Notes: a model not told the origin generated them from the letters alone. Numbered from the stretch's first letter, positions 6,048 through 13,218 are shown. The stretch: 18,286 bases of DNA from Oscillospiraceae bacterium (GCA_031261245.1 JAISKU010000110.1:1-18286), one strand, 5' to 3'. A program made the numbers and translations.

Positions 6048-6614
6048 GTGCAAAGTGTGAACCCTGATTATGCTGCCGCCCCCTCGGAAGAGGAGCTGGT
6101 GTCGCGTTACACGCGGCTCGTGCGCACGTGCGCGCGGCCGTATTTTCTTGTCGGCGGCGACAGTGAGGATTTGATACAAGAGGGTATGCTCGGATTGCTC
6201 TCCGCGATTAGGACGTTTGACGTGTCGCGGGGCGTGAAGTTTGAGACATACGCGGAGTTATGTGTCCGCAGGCGCATTATAAGCGCCGTCCGAAAGTCCA
6301 TTGCACTGCACGGAAAACAAAACGATATCCCGCTCGAATCTCAGCTCTTGACCGAAAGCGACACCCACGGCGCGTATTTGTTGCGTGATCCTGAGGAGCT
6401 TGTCATAGCCGGAGAGCGTGTCCGAGAATTGACGGACAGCATACGCGGTTCTCTCTCAAAGTATGAGGCCGCCGTGCTCGGATTATATCTTGACGGATAT
6501 ACGTACGGAGAGTTGTCGGAAAAGCTCGGCAAACCGTACAAATCCGTTGAAAACGCCATTTTCAGGATACGAAGGAAGCTCGCGCGTTTTACAGTTTCAG
6601 GCGACAATCGGTGA
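6048..6614 (+). CDS. sigH: RNA polymerase sigma factor, SigH (sigma-30) family
   Basis: A sigma-70-class factor related to SigH, which in spore formers drives the switch from growth to sporulation. Region 2 has the SigH-like core RPYFLVGGDSEDLIQEG followed by MLGLLSAIRTFD and FETYAELCVRRRIISAVRK. Region 4 has the helix-turn-helix YTYGELSEKLGKPYKSVENA followed by IFRIRRKLARF, close to the SigH C-terminus. I chose GTG 6048 (188 residues); GTG 6057 is equally possible. The frame is open back to 5937, but that start overlaps glmM and lies upstream of the promoter. With either GTG the protein lacks most of the 15-20 N-terminal residues usual in SigH. No Shine-Dalgarno site is seen, so initiation is nearly leaderless. 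Confidence is high for the family, moderate for orthology and low for the exact start. Confidence 0.85.
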   Translation: MQSVNPDYAAAPSEEELVSRYTRLVRTCARPYFLVGGDSEDLIQEGMLGLLSAIRTFDVSRGVKFETYAELCVRRRIISAVRKSIALHGKQNDIPLESQLLTESDTHGAYLLRDPEELVIAGERVRELTDSIRGSLSKYEAAVLGLYLDGYTYGELSEKLGKPYKSVENAIFRIRRKLARFTVSGDNR

Positions 6615-6674
6615 AAAACCGATCGCAAATACGACCCTACGGGGAGAACTTTTAGTCAAAAGAGAGGTTTCAAC

Positions 6675-6950
6675 ATGTACGAAGACAAGACACTGGTGTG
6701 TAAGGAATGCGGCGCAGAGTTCGTGTTCACGGCGGGAGAGCAGGAGTTTTACGCAGAGCGCGGTTTCCAGAATGAGCCGCAGCGCTGCAAGAGCTGCCGC
6801 GACAACCGCAAGAACGCGTCGCGCGGCCCGAGAGAGTATTTCGTGGCCATCTGCGCGGAGTGCGGCCAGGAGGCTCGCGTTCCGTTCGAGCCCAAGACGG
6901 ACCGCCCCGTCTACTGCAGCGACTGCTTTGCCCGTCGCCGCGGCGAATAA
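6675..6950 (+). CDS. Small double zinc-ribbon protein
   Basis: A 91-residue cytoplasmic protein with four CxxC knuckles arranged as two zinc ribbons: C9/C12 with C38/C41, and C60/C63 with C81/C84. The first half, with VCKECGAEFVFTAGEQEFY and a later RCKSCR, is the small zinc-ribbon type seen in many Clostridia (zf-trcl-like; assignment from memory). The second half, ICAECGQEARVPF with YCSDCF, resembles the CxxC module found in small uncharacterised proteins. Partner and function are unknown; nucleic acid or protein binding is likely for such ribbons. GAGAGG precedes ATG 6675. The gene lies 60 bases after the sigma factor with no terminator between, so it may be cotranscribed; a strong terminator follows it. 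Confidence 0.9.
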   Translation: MYEDKTLVCKECGAEFVFTAGEQEFYAERGFQNEPQRCKSCRDNRKNASRGPREYFVAICAECGQEARVPFEPKTDRPVYCSDCFARRRGE

Positions 6951-6965
6951 CCGAAGCAAAGAAGA

Positions 6966-6998
6966 AAACTCCCCCGCCGAAAGGCGGGGGAGTTTTTT
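6966..6998. terminator. Strong bidirectional intrinsic terminator
   Basis: AAACTCCCCCGCC (6966-6978), loop GAAA, GGCGGGGGAGTTT (6983-6995), then more T to 6998. The 13-bp perfect stem has a stable GAAA tetraloop. It lies between the zinc-ribbon gene (+) and fakA (-) and serves both. Confidence 0.95.
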
Positions 6999-7016
6999 GC
7001 CGTTGTGAGTTTTGCC

Positions 7017-8627
7017 CTACTCGGCCGATATCACGTATCTGTACACGGGCTGACCGCCGTCCACGACCGTCGTCTCGATGTCCGGCAGCGCCGAGAGTTT
7101 GCCGAGAAGCCGCGCCGTCTCAGCGTCAGACGAGCCCTCGCCCGAGAACACGGTGACAAACTCTGGCGGCTGCTCCGTCAGCGCGGACACGACCGCGTCC
7201 GCGACGCCAGAGAAGTCGTCGCCGCTGTGCAGCAGCGCGTCGCCCAAGAGCGCGAGGAACTCGCCCTCGTGAATCTCGTGCCCGTCAAATACGGAGTCGC
7301 GCGCCGCGTGCGTGATGAGTATCGTGCGCACGCGCGAGATCGCGGATTTCATGACGTCGAGATTCTCCTCCGCGTCGGCGGCCGTGTCAAACGCGAGCAT
7401 CGCGGCGACGCCCTGCGGAATCGACTTCGTCGGCACGACCACAATGCGCTTGTCGGACAGCGGCACGGCCTGTTCGGCCGCCATGATGATGTTCTTGTTG
7501 TTCGGATAGATGAACACTATCTCCGCCGGGGTCTGCTCGACGGCGGCGAGGATGTCGTCCGTCGAGGGGTTCATCGTCTGCCCGCCCGTGACGAGCGTAT
7601 CGGCCCCGAGGTCGCGGAACACGGCCTCAAGACCCTCTCCGGAGCACACGGCGACCGCCCCGTACTTCTTCTGCGGCTCCGCGCGGCGGCTCTCCGCGGA
7701 CTTTTCGGTCTGCTGCTCGCGCAGATTCTCAAGCTGCGCCGACTGAATCGAGCCGTAAGTCAGCGCATCCGCAATCACCTCGCCGGGCGAGTCCGTGTGG
7801 ACGTGCACTTTTATGAGATCGTCGTCGTCGGCGATGACGATGCTGTCGCCCACCGAGTTTAGAAACGCCCGCAGGAGGTCGAGAGACTTGCCCGTCTCGC
7901 GCGTGACGATGTACACGACCTCGTACCCGAACGTCAAGTCCTCCTCCGTGAACTGGCTGAAATCCGCCCTGTCGCGCCCGACGGCGTCGGCGTCCGCACC
8001 GGACTCGATAATCTCGCCGCGCAGGGCGCGGAGCATACCGTCGAGGATATAGATGTACCCCTTGCCGCCCGAGTCGATGACGCCGGCCTTCTTGAGTACG
8101 GGATTCTGGTTGATTGTGTCCGCGAGGGCGATTTTTCCGGCCTCGATCGTGCGCTCAAGCACGATCTCGAGGTCGCTTTCCGCCTCGGCCGCCTCCACGG
8201 CGGCGTCGGCCGCGAGCCGCGAGACGGTCAGTATCGTGCCCTCGGCGGGCTTCATGACGGCCTTGTAGGCCGCCTCCACGCCGTCGCGCAGCGATGCCGC
8301 GAAGAGCGCGGCGTCCGCCGTCTCAAAGTCCTTCAGACGCCTTGCGACGCCGCGAAAGAGCAGGGAGAGAATGACGCCGGAGTTGCCCCTTGCGCCGCGC
8401 AGCAGGGCGTTCGCCGTTATCTCGGCGGCGCGCGAGACGGTACGGGGTTCTTCCCCCGCGAGCATTTTCGCGCCGTTTGAGAGCGTAAGGCTCATATTTG
8501 TACCCGTGTCACCGTCCGGAACGGGAAATACGTTCAGCTCGTTGACCTCGGTCTTGTGGTTTTCAATGGCGGCGGACGCGTTCAAAATCATCGCCTTGAA
8601 CTGCGCGCCGGTAAGGAGCTGTGTCAA
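7017..8627 (-). CDS. fakA: Fatty-acid kinase FakA (YloV), DAK2-domain protein
   Basis: FakA phosphorylates fatty acids presented by a FakB (DegV-family) carrier, giving acyl-phosphate for phospholipid synthesis. Of its 536 residues, the N-terminal DhaL/DAK2 nucleotide domain shows NVFPVPDGDTGTNMS (metal-binding aspartates D38 and D40) and GARGNSGVILS (78-88). A middle domain follows, and then a C-terminal DegV-like/DAK1-type domain ending in VYRYVISAE. No fakB is in the window. The start is TTG at 8625-8627, supported by GGAGGG 8 bases upstream. The gene lies 19 bases downstream of the Asp23-like gene, the usual yloU-yloV arrangement in Firmicutes. It ends next to the shared terminator at 6966-6998. 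Confidence 0.93.
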   Translation of the reverse strand: MTQLLTGAQFKAMILNASAAIENHKTEVNELNVFPVPDGDTGTNMSLTLSNGAKMLAGEEPRTVSRAAEITANALLRGARGNSGVILSLLFRGVARRLKDFETADAALFAASLRDGVEAAYKAVMKPAEGTILTVSRLAADAAVEAAEAESDLEIVLERTIEAGKIALADTINQNPVLKKAGVIDSGGKGYIYILDGMLRALRGEIIESGADADAVGRDRADFSQFTEEDLTFGYEVVYIVTRETGKSLDLLRAFLNSVGDSIVIADDDDLIKVHVHTDSPGEVIADALTYGSIQSAQLENLREQQTEKSAESRRAEPQKKYGAVAVCSGEGLEAVFRDLGADTLVTGGQTMNPSTDDILAAVEQTPAEIVFIYPNNKNIIMAAEQAVPLSDKRIVVVPTKSIPQGVAAMLAFDTAADAEENLDVMKSAISRVRTILITHAARDSVFDGHEIHEGEFLALLGDALLHSGDDFSGVADAVVSALTEQPPEFVTVFSGEGSSDAETARLLGKLSALPDIETTVVDGGQPVYRYVISAE

Positions 8628-8646
8628 GCTCGTAACCCTCCTTCGT

Positions 8647-9000
8647 TCAACCCAATATCATTGAATCGACGTAAATATCGACATGCCTCACGGTGACTCC
8701 GGCGGCGGATTCGACCTTGTAGCGAACCTCTGATTTTATGCTGTCGCAGATAACGGGGATGTTCACCCCCGCGTCAACACCGATGTGAAGCCCAATGGAT
8801 ATTGTGCCATCATCATTATATGTCACGTGTACGCCTTTGCCCATCGACTCCCGGCGGAGAAGATGCACAAGTCCGTCCGTGACGGAGTTTACGGTCATGC
8901 CCTTGACTCCGAAGCAGCGCGTGGCGGCGTCGCCCGCGAGGTATGTGAAAACTTCGCGCGCGATATAGATGTTGCCCTGCGGGTTCTGAAGAGTTATCAT
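8647..9000 (-). CDS. Asp23/Gls24 family protein (YloU-like)
   Basis: A 117-residue Asp23/Gls24-family protein. It begins MITLQNPQGNIYIAREVF, carries the family segment YLAGDAATRCFGVKGM, and its C-terminal half has alternating beta strands (ISIGLHIGVDAGVNIPVI) and the ending VRHVDIYVDSMILG. Members are small envelope-stress or alkaline-shock-associated proteins; the YloU branch is consistently next to fakA and its biochemical role is unclear. I prefer ATG 9000 over GTG 9009 because GGAG lies 8 bases before the ATG but almost touches the GTG. It is the first gene of a two-gene operon with fakA, read from a strong promoter at 9043-9071. Confidence 0.93.
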   Translation of the reverse strand: MITLQNPQGNIYIAREVFTYLAGDAATRCFGVKGMTVNSVTDGLVHLLRRESMGKGVHVTYNDDGTISIGLHIGVDAGVNIPVICDSIKSEVRYKVESAAGVTVRHVDIYVDSMILG

Positions 9001-9042
9001 ACGTCCCACTCCGTTCTTTTGAGTTATAAAAACAACTTGGTA

Positions 9043-9071
9043 ATTATAATACGTAATTGCAAATAAGGCAA
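9043..9071 (-). promoter_or_regulatory. Sigma-A promoter of the yloU-fakA operon
   Basis: On the - strand: TTGCCT (9066-9071), a 17-bp spacer, and a consensus TATAAT (9043-9048). The spacing is ideal, and the start of transcription is about 35 bases before the yloU ATG. Confidence 0.75.
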
Positions 9072-9092
9072 GCGGTTTTTTGCCGATTGCTA

Positions 9093-9120
9093 TTGCATTT
9101 ACCCTGTGGCTTGATATAAT
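9093..9120 (+). promoter_or_regulatory. Sigma-A promoter of the UroD-like gene
   Basis: TTGCAT (9093-9098), a 16-bp spacer and consensus TATAAT (9115-9120). It is divergent from, and separated by only about 20 bases from, the promoter of the yloU operon. Transcription from about 9127 fits a leader with GAGGTG at 9132-9137 and a TTG start at 9145. Confidence 0.7.
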
Positions 9121-9144
9121 GGCGGTATAGTGAGGTGCGAAATT

Positions 9145-10164
9145 TTGCTTTCAGAAAAAGAAAACTACCTGAGAACCCTGCGCGGAGAGTGCCCGGAATG
9201 GGTTCCGTGCTACGTCATGCCGTCCGATACGGCGCCCGCGGCGGCGCCGTGTATGCTGCTCGCCCCGCCGTTCATCAACGAGCACCGCGCGATTGGCGTC
9301 GGCGGCGTCGATATCTGGGGCGTGACCTACGTCCCGTGCGACGAGGGAGCGGGCGCGACGCTGCCGGAGCCGAACAACTTCATTCTCAAGGACGTGCGCG
9401 ACTGGCGCGACATCCTCAAGGCTCCGGACGTCTCGGGCTACGACTGGGAGGCGATGGCGAAGAAGCACATCAAGGACTCCGGCATCGACCGCGCGCAGAC
9501 GGCGGTGTCGTTTGACCTGCACTTCGGCTATTTTCAGCACCTCATGTCCTTCATGGGCTTCTCGGAGGGGCTGTGCGCGATGTTTGAGGAGCCCGAGGAG
9601 GTCAAGGAGCTTCTCGGCTACCTGTGCGACTTCTACTGCCTGCTGACGGAGAAGCTCATCGACTGGTATGAGCCGGAGGTGCTGTCCATAAAGGACGACA
9701 CGGCGAGCTGGATGGCCCCGTTCGTGTCGCTGGACATGTTCAACGATATCCTCATGCCGCTGTACGACAGACACGCGAAATTCGCGCGTGAGCGCGGCAT
9801 ACCCGTGTCGTTCCACAACTGCGGGAAGAGCGAAACGCTGTTTGAACCCCTCGTCAAAATCGGCGTGCGCGAGTGGAACTCCGCGCAGACGTGCAACGAC
9901 CTCGCGGCGGTCAAGGCGCGGTACGGCAACGGCCTCGTCATCGGCGGCGGCTGGGATCCGCGCGGCAGACTGCTCGAGCCGGACGTCACGGACGAGGAGC
10001 TTGTGGAGTCCGTGCGCAGCTCGTTTGAAATGCTCGCCCCCGGCGGCGGATTTATCTTCGCGGGCGGGTTTCTCACCCCGACGGGCGGCAACCCGGAGCT
10101 GGCGCGCAAAAACGCCGTCATATCGAACGCGGCGCGCGAACTGAGCCGCTCTTTCTACAAATAG
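9145..10164 (+). CDS. Uroporphyrinogen decarboxylase-family (UroD-like methyltransferase) protein
   Basis: A 339-residue TIM-barrel protein of the UroD superfamily, whose non-haem members (MtaA/CmuA-like) move methyl groups between corrinoid proteins and thiols. It begins LSEKENYLRTLRGECPEWVP, typical of this branch. The zinc-type motif HNCG is present (H224, C226). The C-terminal segment GGGFIFAGGFLTPTGGNPE occupies the place where methyltransferases usually carry the third zinc ligand, a cysteine; here none is visible, so activity and substrate are uncertain. I chose TTG 9145 because GAGGTG lies 7 bases upstream; GTG 9130, in the same frame, lacks a ribosome site. No corrinoid protein or partner methyltransferase lies nearby. 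It is a single-gene transcript ended by the terminator at 10186-10222. Being a true HemE is unlikely. Confidence 0.85.
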   Translation: MLSEKENYLRTLRGECPEWVPCYVMPSDTAPAAAPCMLLAPPFINEHRAIGVGGVDIWGVTYVPCDEGAGATLPEPNNFILKDVRDWRDILKAPDVSGYDWEAMAKKHIKDSGIDRAQTAVSFDLHFGYFQHLMSFMGFSEGLCAMFEEPEEVKELLGYLCDFYCLLTEKLIDWYEPEVLSIKDDTASWMAPFVSLDMFNDILMPLYDRHAKFARERGIPVSFHNCGKSETLFEPLVKIGVREWNSAQTCNDLAAVKARYGNGLVIGGGWDPRGRLLEPDVTDEELVESVRSSFEMLAPGGGFIFAGGFLTPTGGNPELARKNAVISNAARELSRSFYK

Positions 10165-10185
10165 GCGGCGGGAAAACAACACAAT

Positions 10186-10222
10186 AAAACGCGCGGGACG
10201 CTTGCCGTCCCGCGCGTTTTTT
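10186..10222. terminator. Bidirectional intrinsic terminator
   Basis: A perfect 15-bp inverted repeat: AAAACGCGCGGGACG (10186-10200), loop CTTGC, CGTCCCGCGCGTTTT (10206-10220), then TT. It lies between the UroD-like gene (+) and the 140-residue gene (-). Confidence 0.95.
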
Positions 10223-10231
10223 CAACAAAAA

Positions 10232-10654
10232 TCACTTGTCAAGCTCGCGCAGCTTCTCAAACTCCGCCGCCGTGGCGAGAATTTCCGCAGCCGGAGGGTA
10301 TTCGAGGTTTTCCGGGTCGAGCGCGGCATCGGCGAGCACGAGCGCGACGTACAGCGGCATCTGCTTCTTTGAGATGATGTGCTTGTACTTCCTCTGGACG
10401 TTTATCAGGTGGTCAACGGCGAGGGAGCGCCCCCCGGGCGACTTGCAGACGTTGTCATACAACTCCTTGCAGGTGAGAAAGGGGATAAGCGACGTGGCAA
10501 GGCTCTCCTTGGGAAGGAGCTCCTTCAGGAGCGCTTCGAGCTTTGCCCGCTGCTCCGCGCCGTGCGGAAAGGCCCATTGCTCGTACTTTGCGGCCTCATC
10601 GGCCACATCCGTTTTGCTCTTGCGAATGAAAAACTGAAAATCTCCGAGAGCCAT
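10232..10654 (-). CDS. Hypothetical protein (140 aa), coupled to a hydrolase
   Basis: Not recognised. A soluble, mostly helical protein with no signal peptide or membrane segment. It begins MALGDFQFFIRKSKTDV. It has a charged amphipathic helix around residues 32-50 (HGAEQRAKLEALLKELLPKE), two cysteines (C62, C70), a basic stretch VQRKYKHIISKKQ (86-98), and an acidic, helical C-terminus. AGAGGAG sits about 8 bases before the ATG, and codon use is like its neighbours, which supports a real gene. It starts 13 bases after the alpha/beta hydrolase stop and so is the second gene of that operon. Its function may relate to the hydrolase, but nothing visible shows how. Confidence 0.75.
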   Translation of the reverse strand: MALGDFQFFIRKSKTDVADEAAKYEQWAFPHGAEQRAKLEALLKELLPKESLATSLIPFLTCKELYDNVCKSPGGRSLAVDHLINVQRKYKHIISKKQMPLYVALVLADAALDPENLEYPPAAEILATAAEFEKLRELDK

Positions 10655-10667
10655 ATGAAAGTCTCCT

Positions 10668-11573
10668 CTACTTCAAGTATTTGTCCAGGAATGTGAATAT
10701 ACGCTCAACGCCCTCCTCGCCCGCGAAGCCGGGGTCGGCGTGGAGAAACTCCTCAGAAATCCACAGCTCGCTGCGCCCGGGGCCCGCAACGGCGTTGATT
10801 TTCTCAAAAAGCTCAACGGACTGCTGGTACGGCACGACGGGGTCGTACCGCCCGTGCATTATGAACGTCGGCGGCACGCCGGGATGCACGTTGTCGAGGG
10901 GACTGATAAACCGCGCGAGGTTCGGGACGGCCTCAAGCCGCGCGCCGAGCATGATGTCCACGGCGCTTTTCTCCTCGCTCTCGGGGTCGTCGGCGCGCGG
11001 ATAGCCGCTCTCGTCGAACTGCGCGTGCTTTCTCAAAAATTCCGACGGCCCGAACTGGTCAACGACGGCGCGAATTTCGCACGTCCGCGCCCCCGGCGCG
11101 TCGTCAAACGCCGGAACCCCGGCCGTAAACGCAGCCATGAGCGCGAGCTGCGCCCCGGCGGACGCGCCGGCGAGCGCCGTGCGCGACGTGTCGAGCAGGT
11201 ACGTGTCCGCGTTGTCGGCGACCCATCTCAGGGCGCACCGCACGTCAAACAGGTTGTCGGGATAGCGCACGTGCGGTACGAGGCGATAGCCCACGGACAC
11301 AAACGCGTAGCCGCGCTCCGTGCCCTTGATGAACGGAGCCATCTGCGCGTCGCCCGGCGCGCCGGACATCCACGCCCCGCCGTGCAGGAAAAACACAACG
11401 GGAAAAGGACCCGCACCCTCGTTCGGCAGATATATGTCGAGGATTTGGCGCGGATCCTCCCCGTAGGGGCAATTCAAAAACTTGCGTCTGATTACGGAGG
11501 TGTCGGGCATGGCCTCGTCAACACGTGAGAACATGCGAATGACATCTTCCTTTGGCATTAACTTTACGCCCAT
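10668..11573 (-). CDS. Alpha/beta hydrolase, esterase/lipase family
   Basis: A 301-residue cytoplasmic serine hydrolase of the HSL/BD-FAE-like group, likely acting on carboxylic esters; the substrate is unknown. The oxyanion-hole motif HGGAW is at 64-68. The nucleophile elbow GASAG (136-140) gives Ser138. The acid is probably D244 in HGRYDPVVP, and the base His278 in EEFLHAD. There is no signal peptide. The ATG at 11573 has AAGGAGG 8 bases upstream and a well-formed promoter. It heads a two-gene unit with the 140-residue protein. An acetyl-ester hydrolase or carboxylesterase is the most likely activity. Confidence 0.9.
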   Translation of the reverse strand: MGVKLMPKEDVIRMFSRVDEAMPDTSVIRRKFLNCPYGEDPRQILDIYLPNEGAGPFPVVFFLHGGAWMSGAPGDAQMAPFIKGTERGYAFVSVGYRLVPHVRYPDNLFDVRCALRWVADNADTYLLDTSRTALAGASAGAQLALMAAFTAGVPAFDDAPGARTCEIRAVVDQFGPSEFLRKHAQFDESGYPRADDPESEEKSAVDIMLGARLEAVPNLARFISPLDNVHPGVPPTFIMHGRYDPVVPYQQSVELFEKINAVAGPGRSELWISEEFLHADPGFAGEEGVERIFTFLDKYLK

Positions 11574-11602
11574 TGCGCCCGCCTCCTTATGCCGTTTGAC
11601 AT

Positions 11603-11631
11603 ATTATACATGAGTCGGGCGCGTTTGGCAA
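11603..11631 (-). promoter_or_regulatory. Sigma-A promoter of the hydrolase operon
   Basis: On the - strand: TTGCCA (11626-11631), a 17-bp spacer, TATAAT (11603-11608). It starts about 12 bases beyond the stop codon of the aldo/keto reductase, and no terminator hairpin separates them, so readthrough from that gene is also possible. Confidence 0.75.
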
Positions 11632-11643
11632 CTGTTTTGTGTA

Positions 11644-12765
11644 TTATCTGTCAACTAAGGGCGACAGCTTTGCCAGAACCTCGGATATTTCGATGTGCTG
11701 CGGGCAGTGCCCCTCGCAGACGCGGCACTGAATGCAGTCCTTCGCCTTGCCGCCCTGACCGGTCATAAAGCCGTAAGAGTGGGCGAGGATATCCGGCGAG
11801 TTGTAGACGAGGTAGTCGGTGTAGAGCCCCATCAGCGCGGGAATATTTATCTTCTGCGGACAGTTCTCCACGCAGTAGCGGCAGTTTGTGCACGGGATAC
11901 CCGGTATCGCGCGCAGCGTCTCGGCGGCCTTCGCGATCAGCGCGCGGTCGGCGTCCGAAAGCGGCTTGAGGTTCTTGAACGTCTTTACGTTGTCCGCGAG
12001 CTGCTCATATGTACTCATGCCGGAGAGGATCGTGACAAGCCCCTCGAGGTCTGCGACGAACCGCAGCGCCCACGACGCGGCGGACGCGTCCGGATCGGCC
12101 TTTTTGAAATCCGCGGCGGCGGGCGTGCTCTCGCTCGCGAGCTTGCCGCCCTTTAGCGGCTCCATGATCGTCACGGGGATGTTGTGCTTGCGCGCGACCT
12201 CGTACACCTTGCGCGACTGCACGTCCTCGGAATCCCAGTCGAGGTAGTTGAGCTGAATCTGCACAAATTCCGCGTCCGGGTGCTTCGTGAATATGCCGTC
12301 GAGATCCTCCGGCGTGCCGTGGAACGACAGCCCGTAGTGCTTGATCTTCCCCGCGGCCTTCAGACCCTTTACGTAGTCCCACGCGCCGAGGTCCTCCGCC
12401 GTTTGAATGGACGGCCCGCCGAGGCCGTGCAGGAGGTAGAAGTCGAGGTACGGCGTGTCGAGGCGGCGCATCGTCTCGTTAAACTCGTCCTCCATGCCCT
12501 GCTTATCCTTACAGAACATGAGGTTCAGCTTCGAGGCGATCTGGTACTTCGCGCGGTCGGGGTAGCGCTTGATCAGCGAATCGCGCAGCGCCTCCTCAGA
12601 GCCCTGATAGACGTACGCGGTGTCGAAGTACGTGAAGCCGTTCTCGAGGTAGGTGTCAACCATTCTGTTGATCTGCTCCGTGTCAAACGCATCTCCCTTG
12701 CGCGGTAGGCGCATATAGCCGAAGCCGAGCTTTGGGATTGATTCTCCGAGATATTTTTCAGACAT
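11644..12765 (-). CDS. Aldo/keto reductase with C-terminal bis-[4Fe-4S] ferredoxin domain
   Basis: A 373-residue cytoplasmic oxidoreductase. The N-terminal TIM barrel (about 1-280) has the aldo/keto reductase tetrad D48, Y53 (FDTAYVY), K79 (ASKL) and H113 (LLHG). The C-terminal domain has two cluster motifs: C292/C295/C298 with C302 (CTNCRYCVENCP), and C344/C347/C350 with C354 (CIQCRVCEGHCP). This architecture is common in strict anaerobes; the clusters probably pass electrons between a low-potential carrier and the barrel, but the substrate is not known. AAAGGAG lies upstream of ATG 12765. It appears to be transcribed alone from the promoter at 12798-12826. Confidence 0.95.
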   Translation of the reverse strand: MSEKYLGESIPKLGFGYMRLPRKGDAFDTEQINRMVDTYLENGFTYFDTAYVYQGSEEALRDSLIKRYPDRAKYQIASKLNLMFCKDKQGMEDEFNETMRRLDTPYLDFYLLHGLGGPSIQTAEDLGAWDYVKGLKAAGKIKHYGLSFHGTPEDLDGIFTKHPDAEFVQIQLNYLDWDSEDVQSRKVYEVARKHNIPVTIMEPLKGGKLASESTPAAADFKKADPDASAASWALRFVADLEGLVTILSGMSTYEQLADNVKTFKNLKPLSDADRALIAKAAETLRAIPGIPCTNCRYCVENCPQKINIPALMGLYTDYLVYNSPDILAHSYGFMTGQGGKAKDCIQCRVCEGHCPQHIEISEVLAKLSPLVDR

Positions 12766-12797
12766 GTTGGACAGCTCCTTTTTTTAGTATTGTGGAT

Positions 12798-12826
12798 ATT
12801 ATACATGTCCGCAGCGCATTTTACAA
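12798..12826 (-). promoter_or_regulatory. Sigma-A promoter of the aldo/keto reductase gene, with overlapping palindrome
   Basis: On the - strand: TTGTAA (12821-12826), a 17-bp spacer, TATAAT (12798-12803). The -35 box lies inside a perfect 7-bp inverted repeat, ATTTTAC (12818-12824), AATA, GTAAAAT (12829-12835). This could be an operator, or the AT-rich end of the spoVAE transcript. Confidence 0.65.
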
Positions 12827-12849
12827 TAGTAAAATTTCAATTTCCCCAC

Positions 12850-13218
12850 TCACCCCTTGTCCTCCGGCTTTCCGAGCAGCGAAAACAGGAACCCGAACAC
12901 TACCGCGGCCGCGATTCCGCCGGCGGAGGCGGTGAGACCGCCCGTGAAAATGCCGAGCGCGCCGCGCTCCGTGACGGCCTTGCGCACGCCCTCGGCGAGC
13001 AGGTTGCCGAAACCGATCAGCGGCACGGTCGCGCCCGCGCCCGCCCACTTCGCGAACGGCTTGTACAGTCCGACTGCGCCGAGCGCCACGCCCGCCACGA
13101 CGTAGGAGGTGAGAATCCGCGCCGGGGTGAGCTTCGTCCTGTCGATAAGCAGCTGTCCGACGGCGCACAGCACGCCGCCGACGAGAAAAACTCTCAAAAA
13201 TTGAAGAAATATTTGCAT
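12850..13218 (-). CDS. spoVAE: Stage V sporulation protein AE (SpoVAE)
   Basis: A 122-residue integral membrane protein of the SpoVA Ca2+-dipicolinate channel in the spore inner membrane. It is needed for DPA uptake in sporulation and release in germination. Hydrophobic segments span roughly residues 3-24, 37-52, 65-75 and 88-114. Characteristic stretches are VPLIGFGNLLAEGV and GIFTGGLTASAGGIAAAVVF. Length and sequence fit the SpoVAE (AEb) type. The start lies 2 bases after the spoVAD stop, with GGGGG 7 bases before the ATG, so the two are probably translationally coupled. No further spoVA gene follows; the next gene is the aldo/keto reductase with its own promoter. Confidence 0.93.
   Translation of the reverse strand: MQIFLQFLRVFLVGGVLCAVGQLLIDRTKLTPARILTSYVVAGVALGAVGLYKPFAKWAGAGATVPLIGFGNLLAEGVRKAVTERGALGIFTGGLTASAGGIAAAVVFGFLFSLLGKPEDKG

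Noticed and set aside
7005..7862. Long + strand open frame opposite fakA
   Set aside because: The translation is an Arg/His/Val-rich shadow with no family resemblance; fakA on the other strand is clear.
10740..11528. Long + strand open frame opposite the alpha/beta hydrolase
   Set aside because: Arg/Val/His-rich shadow of a gene with an intact catalytic triad on the - strand.
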